Assembly: GCF_002940065.1 (NCBI RefSeq)
Contig: NZ_MDEJ01000012.1
Location: 1 to 47,572, forward strand
Length of the DNA stretch: 47,572 nucleotides
Direction of reading: 5' to 3'
Source of the DNA: Xanthomonas populi
GTDB lineage: Bacteria; Pseudomonadota; Gammaproteobacteria; Xanthomonadales; Xanthomonadaceae
Part shown: in pieces, positions 20,459 through 30,069 of the stretch
How the letters are laid out: each line of letters starts with the position of its first letter
Position numbering within the stretch: the stretch's first letter is position 1
The notes under the pieces: generated by a model
Seen by the model: the letters and a program-made list of their open reading frames with translations, nothing else
Told to the model about the DNA's origin: nothing
The model's database searches: none
Made by a program: the position numbers and the translations under genes

Positions 20459-21673
20459 ATGACGCAGTGGTATTACGCAGACGCCCAGCGCGAACGCCAG
20501 GGGCCGATCGACACCGACAAGCTGGTTGCGCGCCTGTCGCAAGGCATCATTGGCAGATCCAGCTTGGTCTGGCGCGAAGGTCTGCCGCAATGGGTGGCGC
20601 TGCGCGAAGTGGCGGCCGAACTTGGCTTGGACAGCCCGGTGACCGCTGCGCCCGAGCCGCTTGAGGTTGCGCCCTTGGTTGCGCCGATCAGCGACCCGCA
20701 GACCAAGGCGTATCGCGAAGAGATCGCGCCGGGCGCCCCGCCCGGCACAGTGACGGGCACTAGCGCCGACACGCCAACAGCGGCCGATCACGCTCAGATT
20801 TCACCGAGCGAGCAGACTGTGCAGAGCGAGCACGCTCCGCTGTCGGCCGCGACGCCATGGCCAGCGTCGGAAGAAACAACTTCAGCACCGACAGCTCCCG
20901 CTCAGGGTCAGGCCCACACGGCGGAATCAGCATCGGTCGCGGCACCGGCACCGGCACGATTCGCAGCATCGACACCCCACATCACCCCGTTGCCGAGTGC
21001 CTGGGAGTCCCCGGCAACCCCATCCGCTGCGGCAGTCGCCATCCACGATGCACCCATCGTCTACGCCGGCTTGTGGCGACGCGTGGCCGCCAGCGTCCTG
21101 GATGGCTTCGTGACCACCTTTGCGATGTGTCTGATCGTCATCCCGCTGATGTTCGCGGTGGGGTTCAGCGCAAACCTGGGCAGTGCCGGCGCAGCGCTGG
21201 ATGAAGGCGCCGGCGCTCAACTGGCCATCACCCTGGTGAGCTACGGCATCGGCCTGGTGATTCCCGCGCTCTATTTTGCCTGGATGCAGTCCAGCCGGCA
21301 TCAGGCCAGCCTGGGCAAGCTCGCCTGCGGGATCAAGCTGGTCCGCGCCGACACCAACGGCGGCCGGGTCGGCTTCTGGCGCAACCTGTTGCGCTATGTG
21401 GCGTATGCGTTGATCACCATTTTCACCCTGGGCATCGGACTGTTCGTCTCGGCCTTCATGGCCGGGCTGAGCGCGCGCAAGCAGGGCTTGCACGACAAGG
21501 TCTGCGAGACGTTGGTGGTGGACCGCTGGGCCTTCACCGACACCCCGGAACGGCAACACTGCGGGCTGGACACGGTCACGATCGTGGTTCTGGCCATTTA
21601 TGCGGTGATTGTGGGGATTGGCGTGATCTTCGCCGCAATCCTGCTCGCAGCCATCGCAATGAGCCAGAACTGA
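20459..21673 (+). CDS. GYF-domain plus RDD-family membrane protein
   Basis: A 404-residue protein paralogous at its N-terminus to the preceding gene: TQWYYADAQRERQGPI and SLVWREGLPQWVAL form a GYF_2 domain at about 2-50. A long Pro/Ala/Thr-rich, low-complexity linker (about 60-190) follows, then an RDD domain starting LWRRVAASVLDGFV with conserved Arg-Asp, and further membrane helices through about 390. RDD proteins are integral membrane proteins, some linked to ion homeostasis. The ATG at 20459 has a good AGGGGAGA ribosome site. Confidence 0.85.
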   Translation: MTQWYYADAQRERQGPIDTDKLVARLSQGIIGRSSLVWREGLPQWVALREVAAELGLDSPVTAAPEPLEVAPLVAPISDPQTKAYREEIAPGAPPGTVTGTSADTPTAADHAQISPSEQTVQSEHAPLSAATPWPASEETTSAPTAPAQGQAHTAESASVAAPAPARFAASTPHITPLPSAWESPATPSAAAVAIHDAPIVYAGLWRRVAASVLDGFVTTFAMCLIVIPLMFAVGFSANLGSAGAALDEGAGAQLAITLVSYGIGLVIPALYFAWMQSSRHQASLGKLACGIKLVRADTNGGRVGFWRNLLRYVAYALITIFTLGIGLFVSAFMAGLSARKQGLHDKVCETLVVDRWAFTDTPERQHCGLDTVTIVVLAIYAVIVGIGVIFAAILLAAIAMSQN

Positions 21674-21737
21674 CGGTTCGCGGCAGATGCCGCTTGACAC
21701 GGCGGCGTCTGCCGTGATCTTTCTAATAAGATAACTG

Positions 21738-21764
21738 AACGCCCGGGCTACCTTCCCGGGCGTT
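21738..21764. terminator. Hairpin between the RDD gene and topA
   Basis: AACGCCCGGG and CCCGGGCGTT form a perfect 10-bp stem with a 7-base loop. AT-rich sequence (TCTAATAAGATAACT) flanks the left side, so the T-rich tail would favour minus-strand reading; on the plus strand it would act as a weak terminator before topA. Confidence 0.6.
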
Positions 21765-21855
21765 GACGTGTGGGAAACAGGCGATCTGCTTCCCTCCATC
21801 GGCCAATTAGGCCACGCTACCTGCCCCCCGGGCTGTGCCCAAAGAATTAACCACC

Positions 21856-24348
21856 ATGCCCAAGCACCTGCTCATCGTCGAATCGCCTGCCAAGGCCAAG
21901 ACGATCAATAAATACCTCGGCAAGGACTTCACCGTCCTGGCCTCGTATGGGCACGTGCGCGACCTGGTCCCCAAGGAAGGCGCAGTCGATCCGGACAACG
22001 GGTTCGCGATGCGCTACGACCTGATCGAAAAGAACGAAAAGCATGTCGAAGCCATTGCGCGTGCGGCCAAGACCGCCGACGACATCTTTCTGGCGACCGA
22101 CCCGGACCGCGAGGGCGAGGCGATCAGCTGGCACATCGCCGAGATCCTGAAAGAGCGCGGTTTGCTCAAGGACAAGCCGATGCAGCGGGTGGTGTTTACC
22201 GAGATCACCCCGCGCGCGATCAAGGAAGCTATGCTCAAGCCGCGCGCGATCGCCGCCGACTTGGTCGATGCGCAGCAGGCACGTCGCGCGCTCGACTATC
22301 TGGTCGGCTTCAACCTGTCGCCGGTGTTGTGGCGCAAGGTGCAGCGCGGCCTGTCCGCCGGCCGCGTGCAGTCGCCGGCGCTGCGCATGATCGTCGAACG
22401 CGAAGAAGAGATCGAGGCTTTCATCGCGCGCGAATACTGGTCCATCGATGCGCACTGCCGGCATCCGTCGCAGCCGTTCAATGCGCGTCTGATCAAGCTG
22501 GACGGGCAGAAATTCGAGCAATTCACCGTCACCGACGGCGACACCGCCGAAGCTGCGCGGCTGCGCATCCAAAAGGCGGCGCAAGGCGTGCTGCATGTCA
22601 CCGACGTCGCCAGCAAGGAGCGTAAGCGCCGCCCTGCTCCGCCGTTCACCACCTCCACGCTGCAGCAGGAAGCCTCGCGCAAGCTCGGTTTCACCACCCG
22701 CAAGACCATGCAGGTGGCGCAGAAATTGTACGAAGGTGTCGCACTGGGCGACGAGGGTTCGGTCGGTCTGATCAGCTATATGCGTACCGACTCGGTGAAT
22801 CTGTCGCAGGACGCATTGGCAGAAATCCGCGACGTGATCGCGCGCGACTTCGGCACTGCCTCGTTGCCGGACCAGCCCAACACCTACACCACCAAATCCA
22901 AGAATGCGCAGGAAGCGCATGAAGCGATCCGTCCCACCTCGGCGCTGCACACCCCTGCGCAGGTCGCGCGTTTTCTGTCCGACGACGAGCGCTGTTTGTA
23001 CGAATTGATCTGGAAGCGCGCGATCGCCTGCCAGATGATTCCGGCCACGCTCAATACCGTCAGCGTCGATCTGTCCGCGGGCAGCGAGCATGTGTTCCGC
23101 GCAAGCGGCACCACTGTGGTGGTTGCAGGCTTTTTGGCGGTCTACGAAGAAGGCAAGGACACCAAAAGCAGCGAAGACGAGGACGAGGGCCGCAAACTCC
23201 CCGCCATGAAGGCGGGCGACAACATCCCGCTGGACCGCATCGTGACCGATCAGCATTTCACCCAGCCGCCGCCGCGCTTTACCGAAGCGGCGTTGGTCAA
23301 GACGCTGGAGGAATACGGGATCGGCCGTCCATCCACCTACGCCTCGATCATCCAGACCCTGCAGTTCCGCAAGTACGTGGAGATGGAAGGCCGCAGCTTC
23401 CGTCCCACCGACGTGGGCCGCGCGGTGTCCAAGTTCCTGTCCGGGCATTTCACCCGTTACGTGGATTACGACTTCACCGCCAAGCTCGAAGACGATCTGG
23501 ATGCGGTCTCGCGTGGCGAAGCGGAATGGATTCCGCTGATGGAGAAGTTCTGGGGTCCGTTCAAGGAACTGGTCGAGGACAAGAAGGATTCGCTGGACAA
23601 GACCGATGCCGGCAGCGTGCGCGTGCTGGGCGCCGACCCGGTCAGTGGCAAGGAGGTCAGCGCGCGCATCGGCCGCTTCGGCCCGATGGTGCAGATCGGC
23701 ACGGTCGAAGACGAAGAAAAGCCCACGTTCGCCTCGTTGCGACCGGGCCAGAGCATCTATTCGATCTCCATCGAAGACGCGCTGCAACTGTTCAAGATGC
23801 CGCGCGCGCTGGGCCAGGACAAGGAACAGGACGTCAGCGTCGGCATCGGCCGGTTCGGGCCGTTTGCCCGCCGTGGCAGCGTGTACGCATCGCTTAAGAA
23901 AGAAGACGACCCGTACACCATCGATCTGGAGCGTGCGGTATTCCTGATCGAAGAAAAGGAAGAGATCGCGCGCAACCGGGTGATCAAGGACTTCGACAGC
24001 AGCGACATCCAGGTGCTCAACGGCCGCTTTGGCCCCTACATCAGCGACGGCAAGCTCAACGGCAAGATTCCCAAGGATCGCGAGCCGGCGTCGCTGACCT
24101 TCGAAGAAGTGCAGCAGCTGCTGAACGACACCGGCAAGCCAGTGCGCAAGGGCTTTGGCGCGAAGAAGGCCACGCTCAAAAAGAACGCGGTCAAGGATTC
24201 GTCGCCGAAGAAAACCGTAGTCAAGAAGACAGCCACCAAGACTGCTGCGACCAAGACCGCTGCCAAAAAGGCACCGGCCAAGAAAGCCGCCGCCAAGAAG
24301 GCCACCAAGCGTGTGGTCACGAAAGTGGCGAGCAAGGCGGCAGGCTGA
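21856..24348 (+). CDS. topA: DNA topoisomerase I
   Basis: An 830-residue type IA topoisomerase that relaxes negative supercoils. The Toprim domain starts MPKHLLIVESPAKAKTINKYL and has TDPDREGEAI (81-90). The active-site tyrosine is Tyr308 in SYMRTDSVNLS. The C-terminus has three Topo_C repeats (ARIGRFGPMVQIG, VGIGRFGPFARRG, LNGRFGPYISDG) with no Cys, so it lacks the E. coli-type zinc fingers. A Lys/Ala-rich tail (KKAPAKKAAAKKATK) closes the protein and probably binds DNA. ATG at 21856 is preferred over an earlier start. Confidence 0.98.
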   Translation: MPKHLLIVESPAKAKTINKYLGKDFTVLASYGHVRDLVPKEGAVDPDNGFAMRYDLIEKNEKHVEAIARAAKTADDIFLATDPDREGEAISWHIAEILKERGLLKDKPMQRVVFTEITPRAIKEAMLKPRAIAADLVDAQQARRALDYLVGFNLSPVLWRKVQRGLSAGRVQSPALRMIVEREEEIEAFIAREYWSIDAHCRHPSQPFNARLIKLDGQKFEQFTVTDGDTAEAARLRIQKAAQGVLHVTDVASKERKRRPAPPFTTSTLQQEASRKLGFTTRKTMQVAQKLYEGVALGDEGSVGLISYMRTDSVNLSQDALAEIRDVIARDFGTASLPDQPNTYTTKSKNAQEAHEAIRPTSALHTPAQVARFLSDDERCLYELIWKRAIACQMIPATLNTVSVDLSAGSEHVFRASGTTVVVAGFLAVYEEGKDTKSSEDEDEGRKLPAMKAGDNIPLDRIVTDQHFTQPPPRFTEAALVKTLEEYGIGRPSTYASIIQTLQFRKYVEMEGRSFRPTDVGRAVSKFLSGHFTRYVDYDFTAKLEDDLDAVSRGEAEWIPLMEKFWGPFKELVEDKKDSLDKTDAGSVRVLGADPVSGKEVSARIGRFGPMVQIGTVEDEEKPTFASLRPGQSIYSISIEDALQLFKMPRALGQDKEQDVSVGIGRFGPFARRGSVYASLKKEDDPYTIDLERAVFLIEEKEEIARNRVIKDFDSSDIQVLNGRFGPYISDGKLNGKIPKDREPASLTFEEVQQLLNDTGKPVRKGFGAKKATLKKNAVKDSSPKKTVVKKTATKTAATKTAAKKAPAKKAAAKKATKRVVTKVASKAAG

Positions 24349-24356
24349 GTCGCGCG

Positions 24357-24932
24357 ATGCAATCGGCGCCCAGCCCTGCGCTTCGCTTGGACAGCGCCGT
24401 CGCTGCCCTGACCCGGGGCGGCGTGATCGCCTATCCCACCGAAGCGGTGTGGGGACTGGGCTGCGACCCGCGCCAGGAAGCGGCCGTACTGCGGCTGCTG
24501 GCGATCAAGCGCCGCCCGGTCGACAAGGGCGTGATCGTGGTGGCCACCAGCGTGGACGTGTTGCACGACTGGGTGGATTTCGACGCGCTGGAGCCTGCAC
24601 GCAAGGAAGAGGTGCTGGCTAGCTGGCCAGGCCCGCACACCTGGATCCTGCCAGTCACCGCACAGGCGCCGCGCTGGGTCACTGGCGAGCATGACGGGCT
24701 GGCAGTGCGCATTAGCGCGCATCCGCTGGTCGCCACGCTCTGCGCGGCCTGGGCCGCCCCGTTGGTGTCCACCAGTGCCAATCTGGCCGGTGAGCCACCC
24801 GCACGCAGCCGGCAGGCGCTGGATCCAGCCCTGCTGGCCAGCATCGACGGCTTGGTGGATGGGGAAGTCGGCGACCTGGCGCAGCCGACCCAGATCCGCG
24901 ATGCGCGCAGCGGGCAGGTCCTGCGCGATTGA
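24357..24932 (+). CDS. tsaC: Threonylcarbamoyl-AMP synthase
   Basis: A 191-residue YrdC/Sua5-domain enzyme that makes threonylcarbamoyl-AMP for the t6A37 modification of ANN-decoding tRNAs. Family motifs: GGVIAYPTEAVWGLGCDP, KRRPVDKGVIVVA (KR...KG), PHTWILP, VRISAHP and PLVSTSANLAGEP. It follows topA by eight bases, the usual order in this group, so it is probably in the same operon. It is a TsaC without the Sua5 C-terminal domain. Confidence 0.95.
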   Translation: MQSAPSPALRLDSAVAALTRGGVIAYPTEAVWGLGCDPRQEAAVLRLLAIKRRPVDKGVIVVATSVDVLHDWVDFDALEPARKEEVLASWPGPHTWILPVTAQAPRWVTGEHDGLAVRISAHPLVATLCAAWAAPLVSTSANLAGEPPARSRQALDPALLASIDGLVDGEVGDLAQPTQIRDARSGQVLRD

Positions 24933-25126
24933 GGGAAACGGTGAGATGGGTTCACCGAGTTCGGGCTCCCAGGTGTTGGATAGCCCAGATCCAGCTCGAT
25001 TGGCACGCGTGGCAAAGCACGAAGCGATGTGCAACTGCCGCGTCGCTGATCCTCCCACCTGCATCGCCCTCAACCAGTTCAGCCTCCCCCCTTTGCCACA
25101 GCCGGGCAGACGCGCACACTGCGGCC

Positions 25127-25915
25127 ATGCGTACCGTCCTGACTCTCTTGTTGCTGGCCACCGCGCTGCCTGCGTCGGCGGCCAGCACCACAACCACACC
25201 CGATCCGAACGTGCGGATCTATCGCTGCGTCAGCAGCACCGGCACCGTCGCGCTGCAGGATGCGCCCTGTAGCAGCGGGCGCCAGCAGGTGCTGGAGCTG
25301 CAACGCCCGCAGGACCCGCCGCCGCGACCGGAACGCCCAGCCGCGCCAGCAGCCGTTGCCGCACCGCCGCCGCCGCGCAAGGTACGCATCATCACCGTGC
25401 AGCCGCCGCAGCCCATGTACGAATGCGTGACTGAAGAAGGGCGCCGCTACACCAGCGACAGCCCCGAGGGCAATCCGCGCTGGGTGCCAATCTGGGGCAC
25501 CGCCTACGTGTCCGGCGCCCGGCAGCGCGGGCCGCGTCAGCCTGGATCTCGCCAGCCGGGGCCGCGCCCGGCCGAGGGCATACAAGGCAGCGTCGGTGAC
25601 AGCAGGGGAAGTTATGGTGGCGGCAACTACAACGTTGGCGGCTATCCTGGCAGCAGCTACAACGGTGGTGGCTATAACGGCGGTGGTTACGTCGATGGCG
25701 GCTACGGCGGCACGGTGATCGTGCCGTACGGCAGTGTACAGATCCGCGACGAATGCCATGCCCTGCCGGAGCAGGAAGTGTGCGGGCGGCTGGCCGATCT
25801 CCGCTGGGAGCTGATCCGGCGCTACAACAGCGCTTTGCAGAGCGAGCGCGAAGACCTCAGCCGCGACCAACGTGGCATCGACGCACGCCTGCAGCGCGAT
25901 TGCAGCGGCGCATGA
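25127..25915 (+). CDS. Secreted DUF4124-like protein, Gly/Tyr-rich
   Basis: A 262-residue exported protein with a clear signal peptide (MRTVLTLLLLATALPASAAS). A DUF4124-like unit follows: IYRCVSSTGTVALQDAPC (31-48). Then come a proline-rich stretch (60-85), a second YECVTEEGRRYTSDSPEG unit (99-115), and a Gly/Tyr/Asn low-complexity run at about 162-196 (GGGNYNVGG, YNGGGYNGGGYVDGGYGG). The C-terminal region has three Cys (C210, C219, C259). A periplasmic or envelope structural role is likely; function unknown. The next gene starts in its ATGA overlap. Confidence 0.8.
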   Translation: MRTVLTLLLLATALPASAASTTTTPDPNVRIYRCVSSTGTVALQDAPCSSGRQQVLELQRPQDPPPRPERPAAPAAVAAPPPPRKVRIITVQPPQPMYECVTEEGRRYTSDSPEGNPRWVPIWGTAYVSGARQRGPRQPGSRQPGPRPAEGIQGSVGDSRGSYGGGNYNVGGYPGSSYNGGGYNGGGYVDGGYGGTVIVPYGSVQIRDECHALPEQEVCGRLADLRWELIRRYNSALQSEREDLSRDQRGIDARLQRDCSGA

Positions 25916-26586
25916 GGCTCTGGCTGCTGTTGCCGTTGATTGGATGGATGTCGGTCGCCAGCGCCCAGGACGTGACCATCTACCGATGCACCGATCCGAC
26001 CGGCGCGCTCACGGTGCAGAACATGCCGTGCCCGAAAGGCGTGCAGCAGCAAAAGAAAGTGATGACTGCGCCGGCTGCTGTGCCGTTTTCGCCGGGCGGA
26101 TCGAGCGCAGCATCGCCTACGCGTGTAGCGCCCTCTGCGCAGCCGCGGACCAGTTCTAAAACCGATGCACCCGCTACCGCCCCGGCTGCGGCTCCCGTAC
26201 CAGTTGCGTCGGCGCCGCCCGCCTCGACATCGACATCGACATCCACGCTGCCACCGCCGCCGCTGTTCGAATGCACCGCGCACGACAACGGACGCTATTT
26301 CACCGAAGACCGCGAACCGGCCACGCGTTGCCTGCCGATGCAGACAACTAACCTGGCGGGCGGGCCGGCCACCGGCGACGGCAGCGCCTGCGAGGTGGTC
26401 ACCGATCGCTGCGCGCCGGTGCCGGATCAGAGCCTGTGCGAGGCTTGGCGCAAACGCGCCGAACAGGCCGAGGCGACCTGGCGTTTCTCCGACGAAGCGC
26501 AATCGGCCGAACGCAAACAGCGTTACGATCAGATGCGCCGGGTGCTGGACGAAAGCCGCTGCGCGGATCCGTCTACCACGCCGTGA
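25912..26586 (+). CDS. Secreted DUF4124-like protein, paralogue of the preceding gene
   Basis: A 224-residue exported protein, signal peptide MRLWLLLPLIGWMSVASA, then IYRCTDPTGALTVQNMPC (24-40), the same C-x-G-x-C pattern as the upstream gene. A Pro/Ala/Ser/Thr linker includes a short TSTSTSTS run. A second unit FECTAHDNGRYFTEDRE follows, and the C-terminus has four further cysteines, mirroring the paralogue. The start overlaps the upstream stop by four bases (ATGA). The two probably form a coupled pair after gene duplication. Function unknown. Confidence 0.8.
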   Translation: MRLWLLLPLIGWMSVASAQDVTIYRCTDPTGALTVQNMPCPKGVQQQKKVMTAPAAVPFSPGGSSAASPTRVAPSAQPRTSSKTDAPATAPAAAPVPVASAPPASTSTSTSTLPPPPLFECTAHDNGRYFTEDREPATRCLPMQTTNLAGGPATGDGSACEVVTDRCAPVPDQSLCEAWRKRAEQAEATWRFSDEAQSAERKQRYDQMRRVLDESRCADPSTTP

Positions 26587-26850
26587 TGCTGCGACCGGCG
26601 TGCCAGCGCACGTCATTCCGTGTGACGGCGCTGCGCTTGCTGGTCTGATGCTTTAAAGCCACTGCCAACCGCCAGCGATCACCAGATGGCATGCGCGGTG
26701 TACTGAGCCTGCGCGCTGTCGCCTGACGCGCGCGCATGCGTAGCTGACAAAAAACCTGAGGCGCGGGCGCGTCGATGGTTCGGCGCATGCGTGCGCATCT
26801 TCCGATGCCATGCACAGGCCACTCTCAGCATGACAATGCGCGCAGGCGGG

Positions 26851-27627
26851 TTAAAACCCGTAACGCAAGAATCCGCCATCCACCGCGATGCATTCACCGG
26901 TGATGTAACTGGCCGCCGGCAGACATAGAAAACCGACCGCAGCGGCGACTTCTTCCGGTTCGCCGATGCGGCGCATCGGGGTGCGTTTGATCACCTGCTC
27001 GTAGTAATCCGGATCCGACAGCGGCCCGGAGGTGCGACGCGTGCGGATGTACCAGGGCGCCACCGCGTTGACGCGGATGCCGTCCTCGGCCCATTCCACC
27101 GCCAGATTGCGCGTCATCTGCTGCAGCGCGGCCTTGGTCATGCCATACGGCGCGCCGCTACGTACATGGGTGATGCCGGAGACGCTGCCAACGTTGACGA
27201 TCGCCGAGGCCGCGTGGCGGGTCAGCAACGGGTGCGCATAACGCGACAATTCGAAGGCGGAAAACACGTTGGTTTCGAAGATGCCGCGCCACTCGTCCTC
27301 GGTGTAATCGATCGCCGCGCGGGTGATGTTACCGCCGGCATTGTGGATCAGCAGATGCAGGCCATCGGCGTGGTCTTCCACCCAATCCAGAATGGCGCGA
27401 CGTTCTTCATCGTCGGACACATCGGCGGCCAGCCCATGCAGTTCGCGCTCGGGGAATTCTTCGGCGAGCTCGTCGCGTGCCTGCGCCAAGGCATCGGCAT
27501 CGCGCGCCACCATCAGCAGATCCGCGCCGAAGCCGAGCAGTTCGCGCGCGATGGCAAAGCCAATGCCGGCGCTGGCGCCGGTGATGAGGGCGGTCTGTCC
27601 ATCCAGCCGCCAACGATGGGTTGTCAC
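26851..27627 (-). CDS. SDR-family oxidoreductase (tropinone reductase-like)
   Basis: A 258-residue short-chain dehydrogenase: [12 protein letters not shown] (cofactor loop GxxxGxG), LIHNAGGN, catalytic Ser in [10 protein letters not shown], Tyr/Lys in YGMTKAAL, and the C-terminal [12 protein letters not shown]. It resembles the plant tropinone reductase-like branch in the database sense, but the substrate is unknown. The start [11 protein letters not shown] has no stronger alternative. The stop lies in a small hairpin (CGGGTTAAAACCCG). No clear operon partner; upstream is the small lipoprotein on the other strand. Confidence 0.93.
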   Translation of the reverse strand: MTTHRWRLDGQTALITGASAGIGFAIARELLGFGADLLMVARDADALAQARDELAEEFPERELHGLAADVSDDEERRAILDWVEDHADGLHLLIHNAGGNITRAAIDYTEDEWRGIFETNVFSAFELSRYAHPLLTRHAASAIVNVGSVSGITHVRSGAPYGMTKAALQQMTRNLAVEWAEDGIRVNAVAPWYIRTRRTSGPLSDPDYYEQVIKRTPMRRIGEPEEVAAAVGFLCLPAASYITGECIAVDGGFLRYGF

Positions 27628-27734
27628 GTGGGTGATCCTCTTTGCAAGACGCAGGAAACAGCCGCTGCAGCGCAGTTGACGCGCGCGTATGGCCCGGGCG
27701 TTAGGATACTGCCACCCCGAGCGAGGTCACGACG

Positions 27735-27950
27735 ATGAAACTGCATTGGATTCTTGCAGCCAGCCTGGCGTTGTTGCTTGGCGCCTGTCAGCGACCGCAA
27801 CCTGCGCCCACCGAGCAAAAGCCCGAGCCGCAGGCCACCGCCTTGCGCGACCACATCCAGGAACCGCTGAACAAGGCGCACGCGGTGCAGGCGGAGACCG
27901 ATCAGGCGGCAGAGGATCAACGCAAGGCGATCGACGCGGCCACGCAGTAA
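27735..27950 (+). CDS. Small lipoprotein
   Basis: A 71-residue protein with a lipoprotein signal (MKLHWILAASLALLLGAC, lipobox LLGAC, Cys18) and a charged, Ala/Glu/Gln-rich mature part that looks helical (HIQEPLNKAHAVQAETDQAA). The residue after Cys is Gln, so outer-membrane sorting is possible. Function unknown. It is divergent from the SDR gene. Confidence 0.8.
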   Translation: MKLHWILAASLALLLGACQRPQPAPTEQKPEPQATALRDHIQEPLNKAHAVQAETDQAAEDQRKAIDAATQ

Positions 27951-28030
27951 ACGCAACGCATCACGCCATGCGCGTTGCGGTCGAAGAAAGCGGCAGACGC
28001 TTGACGCGATGCAGCCACCACTGCAGAAAC

Positions 28031-28059
28031 GACAACGCCGGTACAAAGCCGGCGTTGTC
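28031..28059. terminator. Two-way terminator between small lipoprotein and sppA
   Basis: GACAACGCCGG and CCGGCGTTGTC form a perfect 11-bp stem around TACAAAG, placed between two convergent genes, so it can terminate both. Confidence 0.7.
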
Positions 28060-28086
28060 GATACATCACGTTGAACACGTGCTGTT

Positions 28087-29985
28087 TCAGAACCCGCAGA
28101 AGCAATACGCCAGCGACTTCACCGGAGTGCCACCGGCCTTGCTGTCGTGCACGGCGTCTTCGACGAAGCGCAGCTGCGTGTCCACTTCCGGCAGCGAGAG
28201 CGCCAGCATGGCGCGCGCCATGGCCGAATCGCCCAGCATCCAGGCGCCCATGCGGCTGGCGGCAAATCCGCTCATGAACTGCGAAAACGGCGTGGCCGGC
28301 TTCTCCACATAGCGCACGCGGAACTTGCCGCGGCTCAACTTGGCGCGATCGGCCGCATCGGCCACCGCTTCCTGCATGCCGCCGAACGCATCCACCAGGC
28401 CGTGCTGCTTGGCCTGCGCCCCGCTCCACACCCGGCCGCGTGCGACGTTGTCGATGGCCTCCACCGACTGATGACGCGCCTGCGCCACCTTGCCGGTGAA
28501 GTCGGCATAGCCCTTGTTGATCACCGCCTGGATAACCTGGCCGGCGGCCGGGTCCAGCGGGCGGGTGATGTCGAAGGCACCGGCAAACCGCGTGGTACCC
28601 ACACCATCGGTATGCACGCCGATCTTGTCGAGGGCGCGGGTCAGATTGGGCACCATGCCGAAGATGCCGATTGAACCGCTGATGGTCGACGGGTCGGCAT
28701 AGATGCGATCGGCATTCATGCTGATCCAGTAACCGCCCGAGGCGGCCAGATCGCCCATCGACACCACCACCGGCTTGCCGGCCTGCTTGAGCGCGACCAC
28801 TTCGCGACGGATCTGCTCGGAGGCGAACACTTCGCCGCCGGGCGAATCCACGCGCAGCACCACCGCCTTGACCTCGTCGTCGTCGCGCACCTGGCGCAGC
28901 AACGCGGCGGTGGACTCGCCACCGACGCGGCCGGCCGGCTGCTCGCCACCGCTGATTTCGCCAGCGGCCACCACCACGGCCACCTGCGGGCGGCTGTCAA
29001 GGGAACGCCGCGCCTGCAACTGGGTGAGATAGCTGGCGAAATCGATACTGCGGAAGCCCGCATCGGCGTCGTTATCGGCAACGCCGCGCTTGGTCAGCAA
29101 GGCATCGACTTGCTCGCGGGTCTTGAGCGCGTCGACCAGCTTCTGCTGCAGCGCGAATTTGGCCAGATCGCCACCGGCGGCAGCCACGCCTTCCGGCAGC
29201 GTATCGATGCCGGCGGTCAGCTGCGCAGGGGTGAGCTTGCGCGCGGTGCCGACGTCGGCCAGGTAGCGCTGCCACACGTCGTTCATCCAGAACAAATCCG
29301 CTTCCTTGGCATCGGCCGAAGCCGCGTCGAGGATGTAAGGCTCGGCGGCGGACTTGTATTCGCCCACACGGAACAGATGCACGTCCACCCCGAGCTTGTC
29401 CTGTAGGCCTTCGCGGAAATACTGGCGATAGCGGCCAAGCCCTTCCAGCAACACACTGCCCATCGGGTCGAGATAGACCTCGTTGGCCTGCGCGGCCAAC
29501 AGGTACTGGCCCTGGCTCATGCTCTCGCTGAAGGCCACGATCTGCTTGCCGGAGGCGCGCAGCTTCTGCAAGGCAGCGGCGACTTCGCGCTGAGAAGCAA
29601 AACCGGAGGGCTGAAACTTGTCCAGGTTCAATAGTACCCGTTCGATCTTGCGATCCTTGCCGGCCGCTTCGATCACCCGCACCAGGTCACGCAGCTGGAT
29701 CTCTTCGGCACTCTTGTCGCCGACCGCCTTGGCCAGCGAACGGCTCACCGGGTCGGCGCTGAACTGCTCGACCAGGGTGCCTTCGGGGTTGATCACCAGG
29801 GTGGTGCGCTCGGCCAGCGGCTTGGTGCCGTCGCCACGCGCCATCGCTACCACCAACAGCAGTACCAGCAGCAACAGAAAACCGAAAAACGCCAGGTTGA
29901 AGATCAGGCGTCGGGTGAAATTCATCACACCCCACAGGCCGACGAAGAAACTGGCGATGGGATTGCGACGCACGGGGTGGTTCAT
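28087..29985 (-). CDS. sppA: Signal peptide peptidase SppA (67K type)
   Basis: A 632-residue inner-membrane serine protease that degrades released signal peptides. One N-terminal transmembrane helix (about 31-48) anchors two tandem peptidase S49 domains. The catalytic Lys is Lys211 in FRVGEYKSAAEPY and the nucleophile is Ser416 in MGDLAASGGYWIS, the split Lys/Ser dyad typical of the 67K type. The MATE gene lies 84 bases upstream on the same strand. Confidence 0.95.
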   Translation of the reverse strand: MNHPVRRNPIASFFVGLWGVMNFTRRLIFNLAFFGFLLLLVLLLVVAMARGDGTKPLAERTTLVINPEGTLVEQFSADPVSRSLAKAVGDKSAEEIQLRDLVRVIEAAGKDRKIERVLLNLDKFQPSGFASQREVAAALQKLRASGKQIVAFSESMSQGQYLLAAQANEVYLDPMGSVLLEGLGRYRQYFREGLQDKLGVDVHLFRVGEYKSAAEPYILDAASADAKEADLFWMNDVWQRYLADVGTARKLTPAQLTAGIDTLPEGVAAAGGDLAKFALQQKLVDALKTREQVDALLTKRGVADNDADAGFRSIDFASYLTQLQARRSLDSRPQVAVVVAAGEISGGEQPAGRVGGESTAALLRQVRDDDEVKAVVLRVDSPGGEVFASEQIRREVVALKQAGKPVVVSMGDLAASGGYWISMNADRIYADPSTISGSIGIFGMVPNLTRALDKIGVHTDGVGTTRFAGAFDITRPLDPAAGQVIQAVINKGYADFTGKVAQARHQSVEAIDNVARGRVWSGAQAKQHGLVDAFGGMQEAVADAADRAKLSRGKFRVRYVEKPATPFSQFMSGFAASRMGAWMLGDSAMARAMLALSLPEVDTQLRFVEDAVHDSKAGGTPVKSLAYCFCGF

Positions 29986-30069
29986 GGAAAACTCCGTCGA
30001 AAAGACGCTGCATGCGAGTAATGCCGCTCAGCATACCGGCTGCGCACCGCACACGGCATGCGCTGAAAG

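Noticed and set aside
21847-23787. A 646-codon minus-strand open frame
   Set aside because: It is opposite topA and has no recognisable domain; a shadow in GC-rich DNA.
24036-25199. A minus-strand open frame opposite topA end and tsaC
   Set aside because: It is opposite two certain genes and is of low-complexity composition.
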